NCBI GenBank assembly: GCA_949987705.1
Contig: OX465283.1
Coordinates: forward strand, 132,954,101 to 133,018,100
DNA: 64,000 nucleotides
Reading direction: 5' to 3'
Source: Thereva unica
Lineage: Eukaryota > Arthropoda > Insecta > Diptera > Therevidae
The translations under genes were made by a program, and so were the position numbers. The notes under the pieces are model-generated. The model was not told the DNA's origin, made no database searches, and saw only the letters and a program-made list of their open reading frames with translations. This document shows, piece after piece, positions 22,440 to 33,901 of the stretch (positions within the stretch are counted from its first letter, which is position 1; the number at the start of each line of letters is the position of its first letter).

Positions 22440-22870
22440 CGCATCATCACTCACAGCTTTCTCAGGAAAATAATCCAGCTGTGAGTCTAAAAAATGCTGC
22501 AACCCAATGTTTGACAAGACAATAGCAGCTCCCTAAGAACCTCTCTGTAGCTGTCCCTGTTATGGTTCCCTAGAAAATTTGCAACAATTTTTTTAAAAGA
22601 TACCCATGGTCGTTTTTCTAGATCATTCAATTTTTCTTCAAACCCTGGATGTTTTATTAACTCTCTGGTTTGAGGCCCAACGAAAACGCTTTTTTGGAAG
22701 TACTTCATATGGCTCTACACTGCTCACATTTTTCTGTCCAGGGGTTAAAGATGCTCGCAGAGGCCATACTGCTTTATGATAATGGTTTTTTTTCTGACTC
22801 GACTATCTCATTCACAGCTAAAGTCCGAGTAATAGGGCAACAACTTTCAAATCAACACAGATTTTGAAAC
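22440..22870 (-). pseudogene. Remnant of unrecognised repeat-encoded protein (second copy)
   Basis: On the minus strand, pieces match the 295-residue frame at 59279-60166 in order: DLKVVALLLGL (against DFKILTILLGQ), VWPLRASLTPGQKNV, then FVGPQTRELIKHPGFEEKL, RPWVSFKKIVANFLGN, LLLSCQTLGCSIF and finally LDSQLDYFPE. The zinc-like cysteine region and the LPPLHIKLGLMK segment are deleted or shifted. It lacks the final EEQGERFHQD segment. Stops and frameshifts make it non-functional. Its presence in opposite orientation 36 kb from the better copy shows the family is dispersed. Confidence 0.75.
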
Positions 22871-25740
22871 AATATGTACTATAGTTGATTTTTTAAGTAC
22901 TAAGAGCATGCTTTCATAGGTTTCTTTCATATTAGCAGCATGGGCCAGAGATACGGGTGTTGGTGGTCGTAGTACGGATTATACCTATCAACACATAACA
23001 AGAAATCTAGGTCAACCGAAACAAAACAACTGCAGTTTACTAATGAGGGTAGGTGGCGAAAACAGTATTAGCTATCCGAGTTCGTGTGGCATGATTAGTG
23101 TTGACCAGTTATAGTTAGAAGCTTTGCCTAAATTGCCACGTTGTGTCGAAATGGCGTACAGCCCCATCTACAACCGTTGGATGTATGAGGATAAGTCCGT
23201 TCTTTATATAGTTTGTCATTATGTAACAAAGTATTAAGTAAAATTCTAAATTTTTTTGAGCCGTGTGTCCTGCAGATATGAGATGTAGGAGCTGTGAAAG
23301 AATACAAAAGGTGTAATAACTCATTAAAAGAAAGAAAGAAACCAGCATAAAAACCCATTCTTATGTATTTAATATCCACACTCCTGCAAGTTTCTTCAAA
23401 CATCATATTTCAGCTGCTGTAATTAAAACCAGCAGTATTTCCATAATATTCAAAGGAAAAGCAAACATTTTTATGTGACAATTTCGGTTTGTATGTACAA
23501 CCAGATTCCCCATATTCTTGTCAACCTTACTTGCACACACATACGTTAAAAGGATCATCTGAAAATTTCTGGTTAAGAAACATATCCGTAGCAAACACAT
23601 ATTTCAATTACCCCTAGACCTTAGTTTACATTTTCTTGTTTCGTTTATATAATTTTCACATAAAAACACATTTACCATCATCATCATTATCGTCATCCCT
23701 TAACAAAAAGCTTCTTCCCTCTCACGACCCTTTGGGGCACAGCAAACATAAATTCTATAACATTAAAGCAAGCGACCCAATAATGAAAATAAATGAACAA
23801 ACTTTTGACTCTTTATACAAAGTCAAACAAATGTTTCATCTTCAATTCTCTAAAAGTAATGGCGTTTTGCATTTTCAGTCGTCGTTGTAAAATATAAATA
23901 AACTTTCACACAAACCCCACACCATTTACACCCTGTATGCATGCATTGCCATTGTAGCGAGTGTCCACCCGCGCGCTCCCTCTTAGCAACTTATGGCTGG
24001 TATCCAGCAATATTACTAGTCGTTTGTCATCCCTAATGGAAATAATGTGATACTATCGATCGGCGGCGCCCGAGACTTGAAACATCCTTACATTTCGTGC
24101 AAGCAGAACATACCCAAACATTCAGGAGCCGCAAAAGCATGGAATTGTTTCAGAGGACGTTTTATATTTAAGCACGATTTTCTATTGTTCCCTGGAGTCG
24201 TCTCCTATAAATCAAACACAACCGAAAACCATTTAGATATTTAAAGGTCTACGCTTTCGCATTTGAAGAAGTTATTATCTCCAGGATTAAAACATCAATT
24301 TTTAAGGACAGCCATTCCGAATTTATTGACATTAATTTTCTTATATAATGACCGAGACTTTGATGCAGGGAACATAACGAGTCTTTTGGGGCCAGATCCA
24401 CTCCTGGCATTTTCACAATAATTACCGGCATTCAACGTTGAACAACCTACTTTTAGGTGTAGCCGTAACATGCAAGGAGAGAGATGTTACTTAAAGATGT
24501 ACCCTTACAGGTATTCCGTAAATGATTATCATTACGGGCAAAATGTTTGGAAATGCTGTTACTAAATAATATCGTTACGTCAACACAACCGGCTCGATGG
24601 TTGGTCGGTGGAAGGTGTACGATGAAGGGTGGCTGTTTAGACGAGAGAGAATGTTGCTGATTGCAAAAGTTAAATGAATTCCATTCAATATTTATGTACA
24701 TACCTACAATGCCCTAGCTTGTGTACAACAAAGTGAATTTTCCTGTTCAAATGAATGAATGATTCAATAATGCCTAATTCCGCAATTTAATTAAAGAGAG
24801 AATTGCAAAAGAGGCATCCACAATATGCAGATAAATTTCATCGCAATTCCATACATTATCGCAGTTATTACGAGCCAGGGGAGAGAAAGATAGATCCTGC
24901 GGTCGACTGGCAAGTGTGCCACGTTAAAATTCCAGAATTATGGCCTTGTGAATGGCAATTGGCTGAGCATAAAATTGAATCCCGGATCGTCCTCTATTAA
25001 CCAGCTCTCTACAGCGCACAGCAATCCAGAACGAGGTGAATTGTGAACCTTTTTGCTTGACCATTCAAATGGAGATGTGAAATCGGATTTGTGAAAATTT
25101 TTTGCCTTTATCTAGATAATACCATCATTTCATATCACCATACCTCCATCTGAAACAGAAATTATCACAATTACAATTTATCGATAATCAACAAAAATTG
25201 TAAAAATCCCATCGTCGCATTCAGGGCTACTGGCAGTAATGTAGTAATGACTACTAATGATTAATCTAGTTTGGTCATTTTATCGGTAAAACACTAATTG
25301 TTATTGCGTTTGAGTAATGGGGCATATAGTTTGATAAAATTTGTTATCGGAGTCATTAATGAACTGATAATTCATATCGATTGTTACCTTTGAGTATGAT
25401 GAACAATATTGAAGGTTTTTTTTATTGATTTTTATTGTTCGTTTTATTTGCATAGTTTGACAAATAAAAATTCGCGGGTAATGAATTGCCCAGACAAGGT
25501 TTTGGGCAATGTTTTCATTTGCCCGGAACTGGCGATTAGAAAACCGCCAACCAGTTTTGTAGAAAGGAATCGGTCTTTAATGAAATACGCCAACCATTGG
25601 AGGTCTACATATGATCGGTTTATTCACAAGCTGGCAGATTAGGCTGGCTCAGCAGAAGGAATGTCAGGACATTGTGTGCCAACCACTCCTTATTGTTCGA
25701 GCTCGGAAATGCTTATTGCAGGGGATCGAAAGTTGTAGAC
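22871..25740. other. No assignable gene; anonymous DNA
   Basis: About 2.9 kb in which open frames of 60-92 codons occur on both strands, none with a recognisable motif. No clear repeats. This is one of the stretches least explained by mobile elements and could be intergenic or intronic. Confidence 0.45.
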
Positions 25741-25886
25741 AGTAATAATAATAATTTATTATAGGATAGTACACAAGATTTACATCTTTTAGAGTACATA
25801 TAAAGTTACATTAATAGAAAGGATTTATATAACAAAAAAAAACTTAAAATTTGATTTAAAAACTTAAAATTAAAATTAGAATAAAA

Positions 25887-26360
25887 TTAAGGAAAGAATA
25901 AGAGTAGAAAAAAATTAAGATTTAGATAAAGTACGTAAGTGAAGGAAGAGAGATAAAGAAATCTAGTGAGAAGAAGAAGAAGAAAGAAAAATAGATGCAT
26001 GTCTTTTGAATACAGTGGCTGTGCTACAGTTCTCTGAATGTGATTTGGAAGGTTATTCCAGATTCTAAGGGAATGCACAAAGAAGGAACGACTACCAATT
26101 AGGGAAGTGTGAGCGGGAATCAGGAATTTTATGGATCTCAAGGATTGCAGAGGAACGAGGAAGTCAGCAAGGTAGCCGGGGTTTTTGGAATAAAAGACCT
26201 TATGCAAGAGGAGTAGAGCCAAGAGATCAAGGAATTGAAAGAGGTCACAACCCAGTAGGAAATTTAGAACACCCGACACATGATTGGACCTTCTCATATG
26301 ATAAATGAACCTAATGCTATCATTAAATGCCACTTTAAAACGCTGACGGCAGGAAGAATC
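25887..26360 (-). pseudogene. LINE A ORF2 C-terminal region
   Basis: Reads DSSCRQRFKVAFNDSIRFIY, HMRRSNHVSG and later RSFFVHSLRIWNNLPNHIQR, the common C-terminal ending of Jockey/CR1-group proteins (VAYNDCLRF, R-WNSLP). The first five residues of this open frame (MTGLL) come from the inverted-repeat element and not from the LINE. Confidence 0.8.
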
Positions 26361-26363
26361 AAG

Positions 26364-27023
26364 TAGGCCAGTCATTAGAGCGAAAAAAACGGCAGATTTT
26401 GTTAGAAAATTGTACAGCGAACTGCTTGTACTACTACTTCAGGGGTATCTCATAGATTACTAAAACCAAAAAACCAGCCAAAATTTACTCATGTGGAATT
26501 GTTTAAACAATAATTAGCAACAAAAATGGGTACTTTTTCCGTTTTCGGCGTATACAATAAAAAGTACTGGATGAACCACGTTACTCTCAACAGGATATTT
26601 GTAGAGAATTGAAAACCCTACAAAATGGGGTTTTCTAGACCTCGATCGGATAATTTTTCGCCGAGAAAAGCTAGAAAACCCCTTAAAAAGGCAATTTTTT
26701 TCAAAAACTCATACCTCTGTTTCTTTGCAATATTAGGGTCTGATTTTTTGGGACATAATACCCTGGTACATATACTTTAAACTGCCAAAAGATGAAATTT
26801 GTCGCATGTATAGTTTCTGCATAATTGCAGTATAAACAAAATAGACCCTAATCTTGCACATTGCGCCAATATTAGCAGAGTGGCCCGATTGAAATTTCCA
26901 AAACGGTTTCTGAAAGTATAGGCTAGGGGCTACAATTTGTCTATCTCACATTTTAATATAAGTTTGGAGAACAATGCTAAAAATGCTTTTGAAAATGGTA
27001 CATAGGGCGAACATTCTAATTCG
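26364..27023 (+). repeat. Left arm of the foldback element
   Basis: About 660 bp that recurs as the reverse complement at 27890-28539. By eye, only scattered single-base differences and a small length difference near the outer end (about 26380-26405) are seen. Confidence 0.9.
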
Positions 27024-27889
27024 AGAAGTTTCGAGGTAGCGGTGGCGGGGTATAAAGCAACGAAGGAGGCGTTAGGCCGGCCGCCTATGTGACGATTTGT
27101 TCCATATAAAAAAAGTGTAATATGTAGCTAATAAGCATGTGAAGTTTCCTGTTCAAGTGAATTGAATATTTGAGTTGCCTTTTAGCATGGAGCCCAGTAC
27201 TAGTACTGACAACTTCATGGTAAATGAACTTCATGAAAGCTAAATGCATGAAGAATAATTTAATTTTTTTATAAATTAAATGGAAAATACTCTATCTAAG
27301 TCTTATTGGAGTAAACTTTCTTTCCTTAAAGTAATAAATATATGCAGTCGGAATCTACATAATATTTAAATGAACAGATACTTATGTATTAAGGGAAAGC
27401 GTTATTTAACAAAATACACCATCGTATTTTTTTATTATGGTAACAGGTACATTACATTTTTTTTATTATATATTGCGAACATAAGTACGTTATTTGGAAT
27501 CAATGCTTAATTTGATTGAAAATAAATAATTATTAATAATATTATGAACATTTTTATTCAATGGAAAAAAATAAAATGCATCAACTAAGAAATATGCAAT
27601 AAAATAACCAGCTTAAGCATCATGCTTTTTTGTGCAACAGTCTCTTCTTCGCTTAGCTACCTTACATCTATACTTTTATTTTCATTCTCGCGATCATCAT
27701 TCTATTTGTACCTTAATTCGTATAAATTATTTTATAATTGATTTTCGTCTTCTTCTATGCAACTATATTCTATAGATATGTTAGAGCACATTATTTCGGT
27801 ACAGTTTGCGTTTGAGCATTGTAAACAATGCTTCCTGCACGTACAAGAAGTATACTCACACCCACAACATATATAGGCCCGATACGTTT

Positions 27890-28539
27890 CGAATTAGAAT
27901 GTTCGCTCTATGTACCATTTTCAAAAGCATTTTTAGCATTGTTCTCCAAACTTATATTAAAATGTGAGATAGACAAATTGTAGCCCCTAGCCTATACTTT
28001 CAGAAACCGTTTTGGAAATTTCAATCGGGCCACTCTGCTAATATTGGCGCAATGTGCAAGATTAGGGTCTATTTTGTTTATACTGCAATTATGCAGAAAC
28101 TATACATGCGACAAATTTCATCTTTTGGCAGTTTAAAGTATATGTACCAGGGTATTATGTCCCAAAAAATCAGACCCTAATATTGCAAAGAAACAGAGGT
28201 ATGAGTTTTTGAAAAAAATTGCCTTTTTAAGGGGTTTTCTAGCTTTTCTCGGCGAAAAATTATCCGATCGAGGTCTAGAAAACCCCATTTTGTAGGGTTT
28301 TCAATTCTCTACAAATATCCTGTTGAGAGTAACGTGGTTCATCCAGTACTTTTTATTGTATACGCCGAAAACGGAAAAAGTACCCATTTTTGTTGCTAAT
28401 TATTGTTTAAACAATTCCACATGAGTAAATTTTGGCTGGTTTTTTGGTTTTAGTAATCTATGAAATACCCCTGAAGTAGTAGTGCAAGCAGTTTGCTGTA
28501 CAATTTTATAACATGAAAAAATCTCTAATGACTGGTCTA
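27890..28539 (-). repeat. Right arm of the foldback element
   Basis: Reverse-complement partner of 26364-27023. Similarity stops sharply near 27890, where the spacer begins (around ATTCTAATTCGA against the left arm). Confidence 0.9.
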
Positions 28540-28542
28540 AAG

Positions 28543-28753
28543 GGAAATATACACCAACGATCCATAGAGAAAATGAGGAAAAACAACAGATTTGATGAGT
28601 TTAGCTCGAATGGATGAAGATAACAGACTGCCATGTAGCCGCAATTTACGAAGGGTGCCATAGATTTTAGAGTGCATCAATGAGACATGATTGCAGCAGG
28701 AGAGTTTAGAATTGACAACAATACCCAGGTTTTTAGCACATTCAACAATTGGG
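28543..28753 (-). pseudogene. LINE A RT, thumb part
   Basis: Minus-strand translation reads PIVECAKNLGIVVNSKLSC and then FLYGSLVYISL, the usual post-palm NLGVxxDxxL and HLxYG motifs. It lies between LINE B on one side and the foldback element on the other. An 11-residue match of spacing with related LINEs supports the call. Confidence 0.75.
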
Positions 28754-28758
28754 AGAGG

Positions 28759-29977
28759 AACATATCAAATAATTGACTCACTTCTGTATAAGTGGGTTGA
28801 GAGTTTCCTTTCCGGCCGTTCAATTAAGGTATTATTGGATGGCGTCAAATCTGATTCTCACCCCATCTCTGCGGGGGTCCCTCAGGGGTCAATTTTATCA
28901 CCGGCCCTTTTTCTCATCTTTATAAATGACCTTCTTTCAATCCCCTCCAACCCACTTCTCAGCTTCGCTGACGACGGTACTCTACGTTACTCGTACAGCT
29001 TCGATACAAGACAGACACATGCCAGATCCTGTCTTGATGATCGTGAACTAATGTTTAACTCTATTATAAAAGACATCAAACTAATTCTAGATTGGGGAGA
29101 GAAGAATCGTGTCAAATTCAACCCCTCTAAAACCAAGTACTGTCTTATCTCAAAAAAGAAGTTCAACACCTCACCATCCTTGACAGTGGATGACGTTGAA
29201 CTAAAGGCCGACCCATCCCTACACATCTTAGGCGTGACATTAGCCAAAGACCTTCGTTGGAATGATCACATATTCCAAATCGCCAAACAAGCATCCCAGT
29301 GCTTGGGATTTCTTAAGAGGTGCAAGTTCCTCCTCCAGCCATCGGCCCGCGCTGTTATTTATAAATCCTACATTCGGCCTCTTCTCGAATATAACTCCCT
29401 CGTTTGGGGCGGCGCCCCAATAACCACCTTGGCATGGTTAGATAAGGTTCAAAAAAAGGCCCTTAAATTAATTGATGACGACACCGCTGGCTCCACCATC
29501 GACCCCCTCAGCCACCGTAGGAATGTAGCAGCACTGACAAAATTTTATCGCTACTATCATAATGACTGTTCCTCCGAGTTAAACGCTCTCCTGCCTCCAC
29601 GGCAATCTTATAACCGCAACACCAGATTAGCCCACTCGTCTCATTCCCTTCACCTGCAACTACCCCTTTCACGCACTCAACAAGATATGAATTCGTTTGT
29701 TAATAGAACAACTCGACTGTGGAATAGTCTCTCGCAGTCAGTATTTCCGAGCTCCTACAACATCCAAGAGTTCAAACGCAGGGTTCATCACCACCTTCTT
29801 CAATACCCCCCCGTTTCTTTTAACCCTTAACCTATACCCCCCTCCCCTCCCCGTACTAAGCTTACTGCTAGACCTTGCACCATGACGTGACAAATGACAT
29901 GACGGACTGGTAGTACAAAGGGTGACTCCTGAGCTTAGCACTGTCACATAAAAAAAAAAAAAAAAAAAAAAAATAAA
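28759..29977 (+). mobile_element. LINE B: 5'-truncated non-LTR retrotransposon in LINE A
   Basis: AGAGG lies at 28754-28758 and again at 29978-29982, a 5-bp target duplication. Between them is a plus-strand LINE truncated inside the RT domain and ending in a long A-run (about 29949-29973) with a short ATAAA end. The 3' UTR (29831-29948) contains ACATGACGGACTGG, AGTACAAAGGG and TGTCACAT, which recur near 61946-61990 and (latter parts) at the SINE end at 8895-8930. 5' truncation and poly(A) are the signature of target-primed reverse transcription. Confidence 0.9.
28760..29830 (+). pseudogene. LINE B RT (C-terminal two thirds), open
   Basis: An open frame of about 356 codons with no internal stop. 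Motifs in order: WVESFLSGRSIKVLLDG, AGVPQGSILSPALFLIFIND (motif B), SFADDGTLRYSY (both catalytic Asp intact), NPSKTKYCLISKK, LHILGVTLAKDLRWNDH, then YIRPLLEYNSLVWGGAP and a C-terminal RTTRLWNSLSQSVFPSS. The reading frame physically extends back to an ATG at 28691, but those first 23 codons are LINE A sequence read antisense, so the ATG is not the true start. The FADD variant of YADD is common in such elements. The fingers and endonuclease are absent, so the copy cannot move by itself. The undamaged frame indicates recent insertion. Confidence 0.88.
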
Positions 29978-29982
29978 AGAGG

Positions 29983-30550
29983 CGGAAAACCATCCAAGGA
30001 CAGCGAGGAACGACTAAGGAAAAGTACTTGCGATTTAATTGGATTTAGTTTAAGGAAATTACTAGAACTCCACTCATTAATTCGAGACAGGGTGTTATTG
30101 AGTTCAGAGACCCAGAGCTCAATCTGATGAGAAGGACACGAGATATATAGCTGGAGGTCATCAGCATAGAGATGAAAAGAGCAGTAACGAATAACGGAAG
30201 GAAGATCATTAATATAGAGGGAGAAAAGCAAAGGACCAAGAACCGAACCCTGAGGCACACCTGCAGATACTCTAAGGAAAGAGGATGTTACATTATTATG
30301 CTGAACACACTGAAACCTATCGGAAAGAAGAGAAGAGAAAAGGCGAACAGAAGAAGAAGAGAAGTGATACCGTTGGTTAAGTTTATGTAGCAGATGCGAA
30401 TGAACCACAGAGTCAAATGCTTTGGAGAAAGTCAAATGCTTTGGAGAAATCTAGTAGAACTAGTACTGCCATATCACCTCGATCAAGGGCAGAACGAAGA
30501 TCAGTCGTTTCCTTCAGTATAGCAGTTTCGCAACTATGGGATTTACGGAA
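29983..30550 (-). pseudogene. LINE A RT, palm part
   Basis: Contains LVLLDFSKAFD (first catalytic Asp), AGVPQGSVLGPLLFSLYIND (motif B) and YADDLQLY with both catalytic aspartates intact, then SSNFLKLNPIKSQ. A 19-bp tandem duplication (30412-30449) just after SKAFD shifts the frame. At 29983 the frame runs into the poly(T) of the inserted LINE B; FPPL on this side continues as PIVECAKNLGI beyond the insert. Confidence 0.85.
30412..30449. repeat. 19-bp perfect tandem duplication in LINE A RT
   Basis: GTCAAATGCTTTGGAGAAA occurs twice back to back (30412-30430, 30431-30449). Because 19 is not a multiple of three, it shifts the RT frame immediately after the SKAFD motif. Confidence 0.95.
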
Positions 30551-30556
30551 ACCAGA

Positions 30557-31111
30557 TTAGAGATTTGAAAGGAAATTATAAGAATCAAGATATCGCACGA
30601 CTTGAGTAAACACAATTTTCTCAAAGACTTTAGCTAGAAAAGGAAGAATACTTATAGGGCGAAAATCAGACAAATCAGCAGGAGAGGGCTTATTAGGTAT
30701 GTGAGTCACTATGGCTTTTTTCCAGAGTGAAGAGACTTGGGAGGTTGTCAGGCAAAAATTAAGAATATGCGTGATGGTTTCAACAATTAAAGGGGAGAAA
30801 ATCTTAAGAAAGCGAGGGGAAATTCCATCATAGCCAACGCTGTTGGACGAAATGGAAAGCAATATTCCAAGTACTTCAATTGAGTCAACACAACGAAAAT
30901 CAAAACCATCAAACCGTGGAGCATTGGAGAAAGAGGAACAAGGAAAGGAAGACAGGGTAGAATTGGGAGGGGATTGAATGAAAGATGCATTGAGTGAGTT
31001 TACATCAACATCATAAGAGTTAACCTCAGAAGAATGGATGCCTAGAGAACGGAGATTAGACCAAAGTTGCTTAGTGGACAGCAGGATCAAGTTTACGTGA
31101 GTAAAATTCAC
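30557..31111 (-). pseudogene. LINE A RT, N-terminal part
   Basis: Contains VGYDGISPRFLKIFSPL, LWKKAIVTHIPNKPSP and DFRPISILPFLAKVFEKIV, the canonical fingers region of LINE RTs. It ends in a stop where relatives read SGFRKSHSC; the sequence after the stop does read SGFRKSHSCETAIL, so a single nonsense change separates it from the palm. The frame overlaps the endonuclease frame in another phase, so a frameshift lies between them. Confidence 0.8.
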
Positions 31112-31973
31112 GCTTGGCCGATCTGACTTTGCTATTGATTAAGTTGCGAAGATTTTTGTACTCACAAAGGTACCACGGGATGCTCGTTCTGCGGTAGCGT
31201 TTATACAGAAACTCACGTTCAACAATCAAGTTGCGGATTTCGTAAGAAAACCAAGGACAAGTTGGAGACTTACAACGTCTTCTTGTAACTAAAGGGACAC
31301 ATTGATTAAATATGGACTGAGTGAAAGAGCTAAACAGATCAACCTTAGTGTCTACGCAGGTTGTATTATAGATATCAGCCCAAGGTATAGACGAAGAAGC
31401 TTCAGAAAGGCGAGTGAAATTGATATTATTGAAGTCACGATACGAATAAAAGGTAGGCAGGGAGGAGGAACAGTAAAAAGTAAAACGAAGTGAGAGGAAG
31501 AGAATATCGTCGTCAAAAAAGCTAGGAGGAGAAATTTGGCTATGTTTTAGCACTGAAGTGGTGGAGGTAGCAGTGAGTACATCAAGGAGCGATGGATTAT
31601 GGCAGTTTAAAAATGTGGGCAGATAATTTAGAATTCGTAGATCCAATGACCCCAAAAAGTATTTGAGTGTATTTGAACGTTCATTAGTCTTCAGCAGATC
31701 AACATTAAAGTCACCAGTAACATCAGTCACCATAATGACGGGAGAGGCTAGAGATAAAATCAAAGAAGTTAGTAGCAACATCGGGAGTAAACACATTGGG
31801 TGGACAATAGACACAATAACACATTTGTCATGCGATGATTTTATTTCTACTCCGATAAATTCAAATTGTGAGCCAATGGACTGGCCAACTACTTTTGAGG
31901 AAAGAGAGGAGGTGACATACATGTATATTGCAACACCACCCCCAGTACGACCCAAACGATCATTCCGATGCAA
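31071..31973 (-). pseudogene. LINE A endonuclease (APE-type) domain
   Basis: A 300-codon open frame containing HRNDRLGRTGGGVAIYM near its start and TGDFNVDLL (the GDFN motif) in the middle, then NPSLLDVL, typical of APE endonuclease domains of LINEs. The LLDVL segment fits the D-x-V part of the LDLxxTN motif. The final SDH motif is altered to a DDDILFLSLRF-like sequence. The C-terminal part (KSPTCPWFSYEIRNLI, FLYKRYRR) is the linker to RT. The N-terminal third of the domain, with its catalytic Asn and Glu, is missing. The role in an intact element is nicking the target DNA. Confidence 0.75.
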
Positions 31974-32200
31974 GCAAGCAAAAAGTAGGCAAGGAGTAGT
32001 ATGTCGGGAAAATGTGAGTTGCAGGAGGAGTGACCGAGCAAGTTAGTCTTGTTTTGTGTGAAAAATATTGCAACGGACATATTAATTTAGTTTAATAGTC
32101 TTCGTAGTGCTATCGATCGTACCATGTCTAGTCATGTGACTTAGATTTTGGCACCCCAACACTGATAACGAGTCATATTCAAGACAAGGTCGGATTAGGG

Positions 32201-32619
32201 TGTAGTGACCGCGTAAACTTAATTACTAAATTTACGCAATGTCACACAACAACTTCCGGCACGATCAAAACGATCAGTCCGAACACTCCCTCGATCAATG
32301 AACTCCAAAAGTTCAGTGATCTAGCCAATTTCCGGCATCTTCATTCTTCACTTTTTACTTGGGTATCCTCCGCGTGTTGCAACTAGCCACGAGCAAAAGT
32401 CTCATAGTGAAACCTCAACAAAAAATAATTAAATTCATATATATATATTTATATATATATAGATCTATAAACTAGTAAAACTATTTAGAACTAATACGTA
32501 AATAATAAGAATGTGATCAATGTGCTCTAAACTATTAAATAATAAAAAACGACTATAAAATAAGGCCTTAAACGTGTTATTTTTCTCAAAACGGATTATT
32601 GCCGCAAAGGGCAACTAAA
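32201..32619 (+). repeat. Gypsy 5' LTR
   Basis: Starts TGTAGTGACCGCG and ends GGCAACTAAA, just before the primer-binding site. The termini TGTAGT and ACTAAA are imperfect inverted repeats (ACTACA expected). An (AT)n tract at about 32438-32460 differs in length from the 3' LTR, and one G here is A there (GACTATAAAAT against AACTATAAAAT). An AATAAAAAA polyadenylation-like stretch lies near 32540. Confidence 0.92.
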
Positions 32620-32620
32620 G

Positions 32621-32638
32621 TGGTGACCCCGACGCACA
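32621..32638 (+). promoter_or_regulatory. Gypsy primer-binding site
   Basis: TGGTGACCCCGACG starts 1-2 bases after the LTR. TGG at this position complements the universal tRNA CCA end. I cannot name the tRNA with certainty from memory. Confidence 0.8.
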
Positions 32639-33901
32639 CGCATCACGATTTTTTTTTACAAAAAAAATAGAATAAATAACTAAATAATTAATTTATTTTT
32701 GGTTTTCACATAATAAATCAAAGTGATATCGATAAGAAAATCATCGGAATAAATAATTGTGTAACAAAATTCTGCAACGTGCATTACGCATTATAGCCAT
32801 CACATCAAAGCCTTTTGTTAAGTTGTGTTTTGTGTTCGGAAAGAATCCCGTAAAGCAAAGTATCAAAATTCCGTCGAATTTAGTGCTTAATTAAAATCAA
32901 TCTGATAAAATTGACGAAATTTTAGATAACAAAAGGCTAAAGTGAATAACAAAAGGAAGAAATTTTGTTGGTTTTGGAGTTTTAAGACAAAACTCTCGGA
33001 GTTGTTCCTAGCTTATTGGAACTTTATTACATATTTATTACCTTTTGCAAGTTTTTTTTTAGGAAAGTCAAAAGTTAAATTCATATTGCTACCATTAAAA
33101 GTGGAATTCATATTGCCGCCAATAAAGGTTGAACTCATATTGCCGCCATTAACACGTCCAACTACAGTGACAATAAGCAGTGGACAAATCAATTTAACAA
33201 AGGAATCAGGAGCTTCGAGGGAACTTACATAACAGATAACAACATTTTTTTTTTGTTTTAAAATAAATAAGATGTTTTACTAATTTTTTAGTTTCAAAAA
33301 TAATATAAAAACATTTAACATTAAACTTAATTTAATAAATGGTGTAGGAATTTTTTTTAGAGTTAACATATACATAAATACAAACGTTTTACACGTAACT
33401 TTCTCACATATCATTACATATAACATATAATCAACTAACACATAAGGTGAAATACAATTTGTTTTTATTTTGCTAACTACACATTGCCATCATACAATTT
33501 AGCACATAAGTATGTACATTGTTTTCGGGATATTATTACATATAATATATATAATCAACATTACGTTTTAAAAGAAAAAAGACAAAATTTTTACTAAATA
33601 AATATTATATAATTAATATTATGTACAATTAAACATACACCATTGTACATATATATACATATATATATATATCTACGGAAATAATTTATTACAGATATTT
33701 CATCATATATGTAAATATTTACCAGTTCGCGAACAAATATACGTTTTTGTTTTAAATATAGTACATTCTATACACATATATTTTATTTTCGAAATCGTGG
33801 TTTCGCTACTAGTTTCGTTTTAAGGTACTCAATTTATTATTTTTTTTCTTCTTCTCTTTCGTTCTTTATTTTACTCGTGGTTATTAAAAAAAATTATCAA
33901 C
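32639..33901 (+). other. Long Gypsy 5' leader with small ORF and 27-bp repeats
   Basis: About 1.26 kb of very AT-rich sequence between PBS and gag. It contains a 96-codon open frame (32942-33232) with three in-frame nine-residue repeats (VEFILPPIK type) encoded by 27-bp repeats at 33079-33159. The rest is low-complexity ATATAT-rich sequence. Nothing shows whether the small frame is translated. Confidence 0.6.
33079..33159 (+). repeat. 3 x 27-bp tandem repeat in Gypsy leader
   Basis: Units start at 33079, 33106 and 33133, each around ATTCATATTGCCGCCA with small differences. The 27-bp period keeps a reading frame. Confidence 0.9.

Larger units (their letters stand above)
26364..28539. mobile_element. 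Foldback-type element with ~650-bp inverted arms
   Basis: Ends TAGGCCAGTCATTAGAG and its near-perfect inverse. AAG flanks both sides (26361-26363 and 28540-28542), a 3-bp duplication consistent with the point where the LINE A coding frame resumes. The arms (26364-27023 and 27890-28539) are near-identical inverted copies enclosing an ~866-bp AT-rich spacer. No transposase frame is visible. Total 2176 bp. The superfamily is unclear; a 3-bp duplication would suit CACTA or PIF/Harbinger relatives, but the ends do not start with the classic CACTA or GG motifs. Confidence 0.85.
25741..32050 (-). mobile_element. LINE A: Jockey/CR1-group non-LTR retrotransposon, nested insertions
   Basis: A minus-strand LINE whose ORF2 order is endonuclease (31973 downward), RT (31111-29983, continuing 28753-28543) and C-terminal domain (26360-25887), ending near 25741 in a TTATTATTATTA-type tail instead of poly(A). 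It is truncated at the 5' end inside the endonuclease, near 32000. Two elements are inserted in it: LINE B (28759-29977) and the foldback element (26364-28539). In both cases the LINE A protein is continuous when the insert and one target duplication are set aside. Nonsense and frameshift changes show it is old. Confidence 0.85.

Noticed and set aside
28691..28758. N-terminus of a 379-residue LINE protein
   Set aside because: This part is LINE A antisense; the LINE B insertion begins after the AGAGG duplication at 28758.
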